From NCBI GenBank assembly GCA_012934845.2, contig WNNJ02001765.1:62001-126000 (forward strand): 64,000 nucleotides of DNA, given 5' to 3'. Each line of letters begins with the position of its first letter. Positions within the stretch are counted from its first letter, which is position 1. The position numbers and the translations under genes were made by a program. The DNA is from Pomphorhynchus laevis. Its lineage: Eukaryota; Acanthocephala; Palaeacanthocephala; Echinorhynchida; Pomphorhynchidae. The notes under the pieces were generated by a model. That model searched no databases. It saw only the letters and a list, made by a program, of their open reading frames with translations, and was not told the origin of the DNA. Shown here piece by piece: positions 42,127 through 52,411 of this stretch.

Positions 42127-42618
42127 ATGGAGGTAAGAAACAGCAAAACGATAACAATGAGTATGCATCCACTGCCATCGGCATCCACATCAATCAACAA
42201 TTATCAACTACCTACTAAGCAATACCACTTCGAGCACCACCTCAATGAGCTAGAACAATCCACTCAACCAAGCAAATCTTCAATAGGAATACTACTCAAA
42301 GGAGATATATTTCCCGATTTATCGCCGTGGACAACGTCTGATTGGTTAAAGTCACCTCGTTCTGTAAAAAGACACTGTCATTCTAGACGTTCTCCTAGGT
42401 ACCGAACCCAACCTGTCACTTTACATGAAATCTCAGAAGTAGACGAGTCTCAATTTGATAATTCAGGCAAAGAATTGGCTAGTAATTACAACGCTGTTTA
42501 TGATCAGGATGATGAGCGAAAAATATGTCTAGCCAACAAGATTTTGCCATGTTTTGATAGAAACCAATCTCAGTTTGGATACTCATCATCTACAACAGTA
42601 TCCGATCATCATCGATAA
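42127..42618 (+). CDS. Hypothetical 163-aa protein
   Basis: An open frame with ATG start, unusually long for this AT-rich stretch. The product is polar, with clusters of Ser, His, Arg and acidic residues: LKGDIFPDLSPWTTSDWLK near residues 58-76, an Arg-rich RSVKRHCHSRRSPRYRTQP block, and an acidic Glu/Asp-rich C-terminal half. It has no signal peptide, membrane segment or known domain. GAG|GTAAGA right after the start resembles a splice donor, so the ATG could also be the end of an upstream exon. It may belong to the same gene as the signal-peptide exon or be independent. Confidence 0.35.
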   Translation: MEVRNSKTITMSMHPLPSASTSINNYQLPTKQYHFEHHLNELEQSTQPSKSSIGILLKGDIFPDLSPWTTSDWLKSPRSVKRHCHSRRSPRYRTQPVTLHEISEVDESQFDNSGKELASNYNAVYDQDDERKICLANKILPCFDRNQSQFGYSSSTTVSDHHR

Positions 42619-42913
42619 AATAACGCATACCCATCATCCTCACCATCATTCGTACAGTATATCATAATTGTTTTACTATAAGAAACATAAGACGAACAAT
42701 AACAGATTTAGTAAGATCATCATCGTTAGAAATTGAAATGTCATTTTGACTGACAGATAATGAGTAATGTTTTAGCAGTAAACTTTATGTATAATTATTA
42801 TCTTAGAAGTAGAAGTGCGTTTATTATTATGTTTACAGCAGCAACGGGCATAAGCTCATAACAATGACAGCAATAATAAATATAAACAAAAACATAAATT
42901 AGTCATAATAAAA

Positions 42914-43105
42914 ATGAAAATCGTTCAATTCCTTATTGATTTTTGCTTTAAATTGCTGAAGATATTGTATATAGTTATTGAACAGATGAAGCCCATTCCA
43001 ATTGCTAAAGACGAGAAAACTACTATTTTGCATAATCCCGCTCTCAAAACTTTCTATTTAGCGTATTTGGTTTTTGGCGTAATTGATATATACAAAATAT
43101 ATTAA
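42914..43105 (+). CDS. Hypothetical 63-aa protein
   Basis: Short open frame with ATG start, a hydrophobic N-terminus (VQFLIDFCFKLLKILYIVI), a central polar stretch and a second hydrophobic end (FYLAYLVFGVIDIY). It could be a small membrane protein or chance. It abuts the inverted repeat alpha copy at 43101. No family recognised. Confidence 0.2.
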   Translation: MKIVQFLIDFCFKLLKILYIVIEQMKPIPIAKDEKTTILHNPALKTFYLAYLVFGVIDIYKIY

Positions 43106-43301
43106 TCAGATCAGCTAACTGAGTCTACGTATTTTATATTATTAATAAATTAAAAATAATGATAAATAAAAGTTAAATGTAATAATAAGTAATTAAATAA
43201 TTAATAACTATCAATAATTAAGAATTGGTATAAAATATTTCATATTGAAATTTAAAATTGAAATTTAAAGTAAAAGTCAATCTTTATAAATTGACTAATA
43301 A
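43101..43301 (-). repeat. Dispersed repeat alpha, copy 2 (inverted)
   Basis: Inverted relative to 40561-40750 and 45873-46070. The minus strand runs from TTAGTCAATTTATAAAG to ACGTAGACTCAGTTAGC. It follows, on the minus strand, the two truncated Penelope-like 3' ends, as copy 3 follows the plus-strand one. Confidence 0.65.
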
Positions 43302-43321
43302 ATGACAGACGATGTATCAAA

Positions 43322-43755
43322 ATAAGGATTAGAGGTCATCAGGATGTACTGCTATGCTATCAGGTGTTGGTCTCATATTTCTCGAGCCTGCATAGCAGCA
43401 GGGCCAAATACACGCTAATGAAGTATTTACTCTGATTAAATTTGCTTATCTCATATCTTATTCTAACACTTAGTATATTATTTATTATCTATACATAAAA
43501 ATTTTAATCTTAATAGTTTAACTTTATTTTTAATAATATTGTGTTGATTTATATATTTTACCATTTTCTGTTTGATGATATTTTTATAGTAACCTAGTTT
43601 AAAATATGTATCTATTAAATTATTTGAATGATTTTGAAGAAAGCCAATATCATTACATATTGTTGCAATCCTTAAAATTTCATTATTTAATGTATTATAT
43701 TTTATATTATATGGTATGCATGAATGCTCATGCAAAAATATGTTTCTTGTATATC
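43322..43755 (-). pseudogene. Penelope-like 3' end, minus strand, unit 1
   Basis: The minus-strand frame 43735-43478 (85 codons) reads LRIATICNDIGFLQNHSNNL and IDTYFKLGYYKNIIKQKMV, the C-terminal part of the RT-type protein whose main body lies at 44258-45358. A 150-bp 3' untranslated part with CTGATGACCTCTAAT follows. The N-terminal domains are absent, so the unit is a 5'-truncated copy. Unit 2 follows in tandem. Confidence 0.6.
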
Positions 43756-44255
43756 AGAATAAGAATTAGAGGTCATCAGGAGGAACTGCTATGCTATCAG
43801 GTTTCGGCCGCTAACTCCTCTACCCAACATAGCAACAAGGCCAAATACATGCTAATGATGTATTTCCTCTGATAAAACTATCTAGTATCTTATTCTAATG
43901 CAAAGTATATTATTTATTATCCATCCATAAAAATTTGCCACTTAAGAGTTTAAATTTATTCTTTATATTATTGTGTTGATTTATATATTTTACCATTTTC
44001 TGTTTGATGATATTTTTATAGTAACCTATTTTAAAATATGTATCTATTAAATTATTTAAATGATGTTGAAGAAAACCAAAATATTATTACAAATTATTGC
44101 AATTCTTAAAATTGCATTATTTAATGTATTATGCTTGATAATATATGGCATGCATGAATGCCAATGCAAAAATATGTTTCTTGTAAATTTAAATATATCA
44201 TCTTTATGATATAAATTAATAGTAGTTTTAGTTAATGTTTATTTAATGTTGATAT
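43756..44255 (-). pseudogene. Penelope-like 3' end, minus strand, unit 2
   Basis: Second tandem 5'-truncated copy, slightly longer, beginning on the minus strand at TLTKTTINLYHKDDIFKFTR and ending with the same terminal codons and 3' part as unit 1. Its 5' end abuts the plus-strand RT frame at 44258, so the opposing copies touch head to head. Confidence 0.6.
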
Positions 44256-44257
44256 GA

Positions 44258-45358
44258 AAGCTGCTATCAAAAGGGTATAAATATAGATTAAATAAAAACA
44301 ACGACAAAAATAAAATATACAATTCGTTATATAATAACTTAAATGATTACTTTAGTAAGCTGATTAATAGTGAAAGCTCGAATATATCTAAGATAAACAT
44401 TTGGAAAGATTATATATTTGATAAAATTAAAAATAAAATGAAAATAACAAACAATTATAAAAGGAAAGATAAAAATAATAAAGATATGTATATAGAACTT
44501 ACTAAATTAAATGATAACTATGTAATAACAACTATTGATAAAGCTAGTAATAACTTTGTCTTCATATGCAAAAAGCTTTATTATGATATATTAATGAAGG
44601 AGGTTGATTCTAATGATTTAAATGTAAATCCAACATATGAACGTAGCGAGTTAAGTTTAGAAACAATTATTACAAGTCATTGTTCTATAACGGATAAAAA
44701 GGGTATAAAGGTTGAATCAGATAATAAAACTATACCTATATTATATAGGAATCCAAAATTACATAAAAATCCAAGAAAACCTAGGTTCATATGTAGTGCG
44801 TTTAAATATACATTAAAACAACTTTCTGTCTATATGAATAAAATACTTAAAGCAATTAAAGCACACTTTAAAAAATATTGCAAGGTAATCGAAATTAATA
44901 CTGGTATAAAACACTATTTCAGTATTAATTCTACAAAAGAATTTTTAGAACAGACAAAAGGAATAAATTTTCAAAATATAAATGCATACGATTTTAGTAC
45001 GCTTTATACAAATCTAGATTTAGTAGATATTAAAAAAGCGTTAGTAAAATTAATTAATCTTATATTCGAAAGATATACATATATATGTTATAATAATTAT
45101 AACGCCTATCTAACAAAAATTAAACCATCAAGTAAATATAAATATATGAATAAAATTGAATTAATAGAATCCTTAAATATTTTGATAAATCAAAATTATT
45201 TAAAAGTAGGGACATCTATATTTAGACAAGTAAAAGGTGTTCCAATGGGTGGTAATAGTGTATTTAATTCTAATAATTTTTATTCAATTAATGAACAAAT
45301 TTATCCAGAAAGCCTTATTCTTAACAAAACAAATATTAATGATAAAGAAGGTGTATAA
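44258..45358 (+). pseudogene. Penelope-like reverse transcriptase, palm motif C missing
   Basis: An open frame of 366 codons (the first ATG in the annotated frame is 44438, but coding reads back to 44258). It shows NYVITTIDKASNNFVFICKK, YRNPKLHKNPRKPRFI, AYDFSTLYTNLDL (motif A) and RQVKGVPMGGNSV (motif B). This motif style is that of RTs of Penelope-like type. After GGNSV the sequence jumps to INEQIYPESLILNKTN, so the YxDD catalytic motif C is missing, apparently by an internal deletion. No GIY-YIG domain is seen. The C-terminal codons continue in another frame in 45362-45700. Inactive. Confidence 0.65.
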
Positions 45359-45361
45359 CTA

Positions 45362-45855
45362 GTTATGAACATTAAATTAACATTAACTAAAAATAATATT
45401 AATTTATATCGTAAAGATGACATTTAAATTTACAAGAAACATATTTTTGCATGAACATGCATGTATAGCATATAATATAAAATATAATACATTAAATAAT
45501 GAAATTTTATGAATTGCAACAATATGTAATGATATTGGCTTTCTTCAAAATCATTTAAATAATTTAATAGATACATATTTTAAACTAGGTTACTATAAAA
45601 ATAACATTTAGCAGAAAATAGTAAAATATAGAAATCAACATAATAATATAAAGAATAAATTTAAACTCTTAAGTTGCAAATTTTTATGGATGGATAATAA
45701 ATAATATACTTTGTATTAGAATAAGATACTAGATAGTTTTATCAGAGGAAATACATCATTAGCATGTATTTGGCCCCGCTGCTATGTTGGGTAGAGGAGT
45801 TAGGGGTCGAAACCTGATAGCATAGCAGTTCCTCCTGATGACCTCTAATTCGTAT
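45362..45855 (+). pseudogene. Penelope-like 3' end, plus strand
   Basis: Inverted counterpart of 43756-44255. Coding similarity reads LTLTKNNINLYRKDDI, then GFLQNHLNNLIDTYFKLGYY and KLLSCKFLWMDNK to about 45702, followed by the 3' untranslated part with GCTGCTATG/CATAGCAG stem sequences. Frame changes and stops break it. Confidence 0.6.
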
Positions 45856-45872
45856 TTAAATACAACATATGC

Positions 45873-46070
45873 TATTTATTAGTCAATTCATAAAAATGAC
45901 GTTTGTTTTAAATTTCAATTTTTTTATTTTAACTTGATTTAAATTATAGAAAATCTAAAAACAATTATTAATTTTATTATTTAATTATTACTTTTTGATT
46001 TAGTATTATTATGTTTTGTTTAATTTATAATTATATTAAATACGTAAACTCAGTTAGCTTATTTGATTTG
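45873..46070 (+). repeat. Dispersed repeat alpha, copy 3
   Basis: Follows the Penelope-like 3' end on the plus strand, from CTATTTATTAGTCAATTC to TACGTAAACTCAGTTAGC. It is probably the distal end of that element, since the same order is found on the minus strand at 43755-43101. Confidence 0.65.
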
Positions 46071-46153
46071 CTTATCATCAATATTAGCTAAATTTATATT
46101 ATAAATATTACTTAACATTAAATCACGTTTGCAAACTATTCATATATCATATC

Positions 46154-46363
46154 ATGGCAGCAGATGCAAATAAAGTAGAAATTATCGATCCAATAACTTG
46201 AGGATTGACAATTATTTTTCATTCAATAACATACTACTACGAAGTGATATTTTCTACACCAATCCTGATTTAATAAATAAAGATTTTCTAGATAAACAAA
46301 AAGGACAAAATAAAGTGGTCATTTTTTATGAATGTTTAATTAAAACAACTCAATATTTATGAA
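46154..46363 (+). other. Unidentified coding-like fragment
   Basis: MAADANKVEIIDPIT and, in a neighbouring frame, YFSFNNILLRSDIFYTNPDL and KGQNKVVIFYECLIKTTQYL can be read. Composition is protein-like, but no family is recognised. It could be a gene remnant or chance in AT-rich DNA. No frame is proposed. Confidence 0.25.
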
Positions 46364-46511
46364 TTGTGAATATCAGAATCGTCCATGCACTCCTGCAAGC
46401 AAGACGCATTGCCCCGCCTGATTGCGGCGCTGATCCTCTGCATTAGAAAGAAAAATAGCGCGTGCATCCCCGGTTCGTTTAACCAAACGCCGACTGAGTT
46501 CATGTATAAAG

Positions 46512-47610
46512 TCAAGAGATAGGGTCCACTGCTCCTAGTGTTTCGATGACTATCGGGGTAAGCATGTGTTGGTGATGGTCTAAATCCACATATTTTCGGT
46601 ATTTTCGGGTTTTTGCCTTATTTGCGATAATTCCAGCGCCATGAATCGCCAAGTGTTGATTGCTTTGAGCAAAGGTATTTGGATACGTAAAGTCCCACGC
46701 GATGCACAATCCGTGTTTCCTAGGGACGAAGGTACCGTCGTCATATTGCTTGCCGTCGAACCTCGACAGACCCATGGGTTCAAGACGGGATGGTAGATAT
46801 GCAGCCATTAAAGTTTTCCGAATGATGCCGTTAACCTCCGCGTGACGGGCATGTCGGCTTAGTGAATACCGGCAATCTAGACCGTGAGTAACTGCCTATC
46901 GCTAACGACGTCTTCCCTACACTGAAATGGCCGACAGAAGTTGACACCGAGTCCAGAGCAACCGCTGCGGTAATATAAAAGTCGTCTAACTTCGTGCCCA
47001 CTGCAGATATGGGCAATGCCAGAAGAAAATCGCCAGAGTGCTTTGTGGCAACGGCCAACAATCGAGCTTTCAACTTCGCGGATGATACCCCATCCAGCAA
47101 CGACCGAAAACGTGTTAAGTGTACTGGCCTGGACCACTGTTTCTGGGAAGGAAGCGCGAATCTTTTCGACTGCGAGTAGGTCGTTACCTATAATCTCGCA
47201 TTTCGATGCATTAAGAGACAAACCCATTGGATCACTCAACCTCTTGATCATATTGATATCCTGAATCACAGAGTATACGTAACCGCCGATAGAACAATCA
47301 TCCAAATACCAAATGTTTACAGCGGAGGTGCAATGAGTGGATATGGGGTTAATTGCAAACAGACCACGATATCGTTTCCGAAAAATAGTTGACCAAGATT
47401 ACTGTAGCATGCGGAAACGAACAGAAACAACTTAGGGATTTTCTCTCGAATGCTCACGAGCATTTCATCACGACTGAGAGTGTTGAACGTGTTGACGAAC
47501 TATCAGCGAGTGGAATTCTTCAGATCATCAGAATATTACTCTTTAGCAGATAAACTACGGCTTCGCGGACATCGGAGCGGTCATCCGACCCTGGAGAGGA
47601 CACAATATTG
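46512..47610 (-). pseudogene. RT-element C-terminal region, broken, minus strand
   Basis: Minus-strand reading in broken frames: YLDDCSIGGYVYSVIQDIN (an RT YxDD-like box) and MGLSLNASKCEII near 47305-47200, then a middle region with SGDFLLALPISAVGTKLDD, and a C-terminal part with RFDGKQYDDGTFVPRKHG, IAWDFTYPNTFA and VIETLGAVDP. The D-G-K...D-G-T...W-D arrangement resembles a PD-(D/E)XK-type nuclease fold seen at the end of a widespread invertebrate RT element. I cannot name the element class. Base composition is richer in GC than its surroundings. Confidence 0.5.
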
Positions 47611-47639
47611 ATATTTTAAAACTAACGATCTCCATCTAA

Positions 47640-47770
47640 TATTATGTAATACAGTAAAGTATTACACACAGATATACACGTTCTATAATACAGTAAAGTA
47701 GTGCACATAGATATACAACTGATATACCACAGATATACACAGCGTGTATATTTGTGTATATACCGATGGA
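47640..47770. repeat. Short imperfect repeats
   Basis: TAATACAGTAAAGTA followed by CACA and AGATATACA occurs twice about 45 bp apart, followed by further ATATACACAG-like units. Low-complexity DNA; no gene seen in 47611-47960. Confidence 0.5.
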
Positions 47771-47924
47771 ATAAAATTTAAGAGTGAATGTGTATGCATA
47801 CTGTTAATAATGAGTAATTTGTGAAAATTAGGTATATTATATAACTAGCGATCAATGCATTTGTAAAATTAATATTTTATAAAAATACTAAGTTAAATAA
47901 ATGGTGCTTTTACATACAAATAAT

Positions 47925-47950
47925 TTAGAGGTGTATATATACACCTCTAA
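47925..47950. repeat. Perfect 26-bp palindrome
   Basis: TTAGAGGTGTATA followed by its exact reverse complement. It lies 11 bp from the end of inverted LINE fragment J. It may be chance or a cruciform-prone breakpoint. Confidence 0.8.
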
Positions 47951-47960
47951 TATACATGTA

Positions 47961-48677
47961 CAAAAGGTAGGAATTGAATCGGATCAGACACGCATTTGCT
48001 ACTCTAGAGAATAATGGGATAGCTGCCTGGAAGCATAATTTTTCTGATTAAATCAAAGTAAAATCTCCTAAGCAACGTAATTCCTTTAATCGCCAATGGA
48101 GTAAGTTGTATGAGGTGGGCAGTTGTTGGCGCGACTGCTCAATAGAAGTAGATTTTAGCAGCCACCTCTCGAGTAGCAGTAGATTGTCGAAAAAATTTTT
48201 TTTAGGGAAATTAAAGGAAGAGAATGGTGATTTATGTACAAGATAGTCATTCATGGATCTGCGGAATGCTGCATTAATCCAACGATTTGTTATGTCGTTG
48301 AAGTCAACAAATATCATCTAAAAGCTGCTACCAAGAGGTCACAATCCAACAGGTCACGGTTTTTGTGAATTTCTCCTCACTGGATATATGCATTGGCTAT
48401 GCTGATACGTTTACCGTATTTCAGGAATGTTATCACTAAACAAGATAGGGCCGGATAAGAATTGTTTGATAAGAGGGACGATCTTAATGCGCGTTTCACT
48501 AAGGCTAAAGGCCCTTGAGATGAAGACAAAGAGGTGGGGAGATACACTAAGTAAAGTGGGAGGTTATGTGCATTGGAATAAATCGAATAATGCCTAAGAG
48601 ACTGGACAGATCTAGTTTCCTAAAGGACTATAAAATATGCATCTCGACCAGATAAAAGGCTAAGAGCAGAACTACAC
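47961..48677 (-). mobile_element. LINE T-family copy J, inverted endonuclease fragment
   Basis: The minus strand reads from ALSLLSGRDA near 48655 through a decayed endonuclease (HKNRDLL, VDFNDITNRWINAAFRRSMN at 48317-48250, ERWLLKSTSIEQSRQQL) to an RFNSYL segment at 47962. About 720 bp, broken. It stands head to head with K at 48677/48678. It is one of two inverted T-family pieces. Confidence 0.75.
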
Positions 48678-48684
48678 TTTTTGA

Positions 48685-49280
48685 TTGTGGACATTGACGA
48701 GTTCACCTACCTCCACTGCAGGCAGTGTCACAAATAGGGGCGCTGGGCCTCCAGCTGCAGTCGGACGCCCACATGTGGTTCGTGTGGATCCGCCACATGT
48801 TCTTCCCTTTCTTCCAACGACTCCTGCAAGGCCATTCCATCGTGTACAAACTGCGGAGGAAGCCATCCGGCTTGGCGCAGGTCCTGTCTCAAGTTTAAAG
48901 GCGTACAAATCTAAAATTGTTCGACCGTCCAAAACAAAAACATCCACCTCCTATTCAAACATCGCAGGTCCACAGCGGATGGACGATTCTGAGATCACTA
49001 AATTGATGGACCTAAAAAAGAAGCATCACACAACAGGCTAGAAAATTTAATCCTGATAACCATTGGGGCAGTAAACACGAATCCTACAGTGCCAGCATTA
49101 GCGATTACTCCTGTATCGAAGAAAAGAAGAGGCTCAGCCCATCCCGTGCCCCCAATAAAGACCGGGAAGCTCCTCAAGAGCAAAACATGGGAAATGAAGA
49201 TATTGTCCAGGAGCAAGTACCTATCCTGGTGGGGCTAGTGGCGGGAAGGATAACCTTCCTGCACCTAGCTCTGTCTAGGT
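48685..49280 (+). pseudogene. LINE K ORF1, 5'-truncated and broken
   Basis: Begins at the first knuckle (C-R-Q-C-HK, then a stop, GRWASSC), continues with CTNCGGSHPAWRRSC near 48850-48890 and a Ser/Lys-rich C-terminus (VSKKRRGSAHPVPP near 49110-49150). It ends at the CTGTCTAG stop and conserved spacer. At least three breaks. Confidence 0.7.
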
Positions 49281-49311
49281 AGGCAATCCCCCATCCAACT
49301 AATCCATCACA

Positions 49312-50914
49312 ATGCAGAGAACTCGTGAGCCTTTTTCACTGAATGTCCTTCAGTGGAATTCGGGAGGTGCTTCTGCCCTTAGACTTTTATCTGATAGAGA
49401 TGCAGATGTTATAGTCCTTCAGGAGACACGGTTTATCCGTCTCCCCCAGGACACTACTCGATTTATTCCAAAGCACATCTGTTTCCATTATACTCCGTAT
49501 ATAACCCCATCTCACTCCTCTTTATCTCAAGGACTCTTGACCTTAGTTAAGTGCTCATTAAAGTCCTCCCTCCAATAAAATTACTCGTGTCCAGCCATGT
49601 CTTGTTTAGTAGTTTCACTCTGTAAGAACGGTATACGCCTCAGTCTAGCCGATGTCTACATACGTCCAGGAAAGATTCACAAGAACCGTGACTTCCTGGA
49701 TGGTATTATTGATAGCGGCTATGACATGATACTTGGAGACTTTAACGACAGAACTGGTCGTTGGATCAACGCAGCACTTAGCAGAGCCAGGAACGATTAC
49801 TTTATTCACAAACCACGGGCACCCAACATTCATTGCACATCAACAAATTCTATACTCGACATTTTACTGCTTCACTCGAGGTGGTAGCTCAAACCCCACT
49901 GTACGGAGCAGTCGCATCAACAATTGTCCACCTCTCATGACCTTATTCGTTGGATAATTGAGGAGGATACGTTGCTGAGAAGGAAGTTTCACTTTGATCC
50001 GGTCAGAGTGGCCCTCTTTTAGGCGGCTATCCAACTCTTTCCACGAATAGGAAATGAGAGTCTTACCGAATTTAATACCTACCTCTCTTCGCAAGCTACC
50101 GCGATTTTATCGACAACCTATAAAGGTCGCTTATACAATCCCACTTCGACAAAACTCAAGGTCCTAGCTAAATTACTAAACCTTCCTAATATCTCTATTT
50201 GCGCCAGGCAGGCTCTCTCGAATTAATACTGGAGCACTAGATATAGGTTCCAGCTGAGTAGGGATAGGACGAGTATTGCTCGACTTAATCCTTCTCAGTC
50301 TTCCTTTTGGAAGATTTTCAAGAAGGAGATGTTTGTTTGCTGGAAGGATATAGCATTGGGTTGGATAGGGAATGTAGGCCTTGATAAAGTTTTAGAAGAG
50401 TCACTAGCCCTACACAACTATGGAGCCACTCAATCACCTCAACCAATCCCGCCTTGGTGTAACTTCAGGAGTAGGGATCTATCTGTTACGGATATCCTTA
50501 ACTCCTAGGGTCCACTCCCGGTCACCTCCAAATCCGTTGTTCCACTTTCTTCTCGGGTCTGTCAGCTTTTGACAGCTGATCAGAGAAGAGAGGTGGCCGT
50601 CACAATGCTTTTAGCCTCTCCATCCGATGTAGCAGGCATCAATATTAGTAAGTGTGTTTTTATTCCTAAGAAAAAATCCTACTCATGCCCTAAAGATCCG
50701 CGACCCATTTCGATTCAAAACGCCCTCGTGTCGATTTACGAAAAAGCGCTTGCGCGTAAAATCCGCGACCGTCGGTGTAGACGTAATTTGATCCCTGTAG
50801 GTTTTCATGGGTTCGTTAAAGGTCAATCGGTCCATTCAGCAGTAGGTGAAGTGGAACAGTTTTGTCGGGATAATAGCCATCGTTTAGTTGTGGCTGTTTT
50901 CCTTGACTTTTCTG
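49312..50914 (+). pseudogene. LINE K ORF2, first part, broken
   Basis: The ATG at 49312 (MQRTREPFSLNVLQWNSGGA) starts the endonuclease. Breaks occur near 49575 and at 49885-49887 (stop after LLLHSRW), and later stops lie near 50020, 50225 and 50505. GDFND is retained near 49737. RT reading resumes at 50569 up to the FLDFS part of motif A, where the sequence is interrupted at 50914. Confidence 0.82.
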
Positions 50915-51402
50915 TTAAAGGGGAAGGAAGGAACAGATCTCCCCATCGCGTTCTGCTCTGCGGAGCTCAACCAAGCTGAAATTCTTTCTATGAGTAGTGC
51001 CAACCCGTTTCTCGGATATAATCTAGTCTTCCTTCTGGTGGAACAGGATAATCTGACATTCCCGCACTGCTCCGCATGCCACAAGTAGGGCCACTGGAAA
51101 TCTTCATGCAGCTCAACCACCTACTGTGGTGTCTCTCGAAAAGGGTCTTGTCCGAGTTTGTCTAAAATAAATCTTCATGCAGCTCAACCACCTACTGTGG
51201 TGTCTCTCGAAAAGAGTCTTGTCCGAGTTTGTCTAAAATAAATAAATGCACTGCGCCTGCAGTGTGTTCTAACTGTCATGGCTTGCACCCAGCGTGGTCT
51301 AGGCGCTGTGCTGCTTTTAAATCCTACAAGAGCCGTTTCGTTGGGTCGCGACCTAAATCTTTTTCTGTCGCCCTCAAGACGAATAACGAAAAATTTGTGA
51401 TC
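50915..51402 (+). pseudogene. ORF1 segment of another T-family copy embedded in ORF2
   Basis: Reads KGKEGTDLPIAFCSAELNQ, NPFLGYNLVFLLVEQDNLTF, a CSACHK knuckle with a stop, CSNCHGLHPAWSRRC and a KSFSVALKTNNEKF end. This is the middle of ORF1, not from K itself, whose own ORF1 differs. It joins ORF2 at 51403 at a short GCGACCG-type match. A 71-bp tandem duplication lies inside. Confidence 0.75.
51098..51239 (+). repeat. Tandem duplication of a 71-bp ORF1 segment
   Basis: Unit 51098-51168 (AAATCTTCATGCAGCTCAAC to GTCTAAAAT) is repeated at 51169-51239 with one visible difference (GGGTCTTG / GAGTCTTG). Recent, since the units are nearly identical. Confidence 0.92.
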
Positions 51403-52411
51403 TCTTCCGCGACCGTCTGAGTAGGCGTAATTTGATCCCTGCAGGTTTTCATGGGTTCGTTAAAGGTCGCTCGGCTCATTCAGCAGTTGGTGAAGTGGAA
51501 CAGTTTTGTCGGGATAATAGCCATCGTTAAGTTGTGGCTGTTTTCCTTAACTTTTCTGCTGCATTTGACCGTATCTCCATTTCCTTTGTGATCTCTTCTC
51601 TCAGGTCCCTCGGGTTGCCTGCGAGAATTGTGAACAGGGTGAATATTCTGCTGTACACCAAGCGATTTTACTATGAAGACGACCCTGATGCGCGTCAGTT
51701 CTACCCTATTACGGATGTGCCTCAAGGTTCACCACTTTCTCCTATCTTGTATCTTGCTGCCTCCATTAACCTATTCAAAATATTTAAACGCGAACAACGT
51801 CTTGTGGTGTATGCTGATGACACCACAGCCCTGTTCTCTGGACACAGGTGCAAAGACGTAGTTTCTGACATCAGCTGCTTCTTTTTAAGATTAAAAGACC
51901 AGCTACCCAAATCTAATCTTATTTTAAACTCCGCTAAATCGCAGGTGATAGTCTTTCATGGCACCCCTGCTACAAAGCAAAAACTTAAGAGATTAGCACT
52001 CTCTGCGCTCTCCATATTTGCCTCTGAACCACTCCCTACCTTCAAATGTCGAGTAAAATACCCGGGGTTCACCGTTACGGCGAATTGGTCGGCGAAAGCA
52101 GACCTGGATAGACTCAAACGTATTCTGAAAAGAGCTAGGTGGGCTCTGAAACGGGCCCAGCATCTGTCGTGGAAAAGGAAAACGCAGGTGCGCCTTTTGG
52201 GCACCTGGGCTATCTCGGGATTAGTCTTCTTTTCAAGAGGACGTCCCCCAGAGCAAAGACTAAGGTTCCTGAAGCTTCTCGTATCTCGTTTACCCAGCAT
52301 AATCCGCACCGACTGCATTCTTCGGGGGCTGAAAGATCCCGGGTGGTTCAGTCGGAAGGCGGCGTGTTGGATCGGTTAAGGGGCTCAGATCCCCATGAAT
52401 TTGAGGCCTGA
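51403..52411 (+). pseudogene. LINE K ORF2, second part
   Basis: Restarts upstream of the earlier breakpoint (GFHGFVKGRSAHSAVGEVEQ), then is open from 51534 to 52379 with FLNFSAAFDR (motif A Asp changed to Asn), TDVPQGSPLSP and YADDTTALFSG. The motif A change would abolish catalysis. Premature stop at 52377-52379 within the GWGAQIP segment. The hairpin regions are conserved. Confidence 0.82.

Noticed and set aside
40561-43301. A DNA transposon with 190-bp terminal inverted repeats carrying the 163-aa ORF
   Set aside because: The alpha repeat also follows Penelope-like 3' ends in the same order on both strands, so it is better explained as that element's tail; no transposase and no target duplication seen.
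45780-45855. Hammerhead ribozyme in the Penelope-like 3' end (CTGATGA and GAAAC both present)
   Set aside because: GAAAC lies upstream of CTGATGA and the stems needed for any permutation do not form; CTGCTATG/CATAGCAG gives only a simple hairpin.
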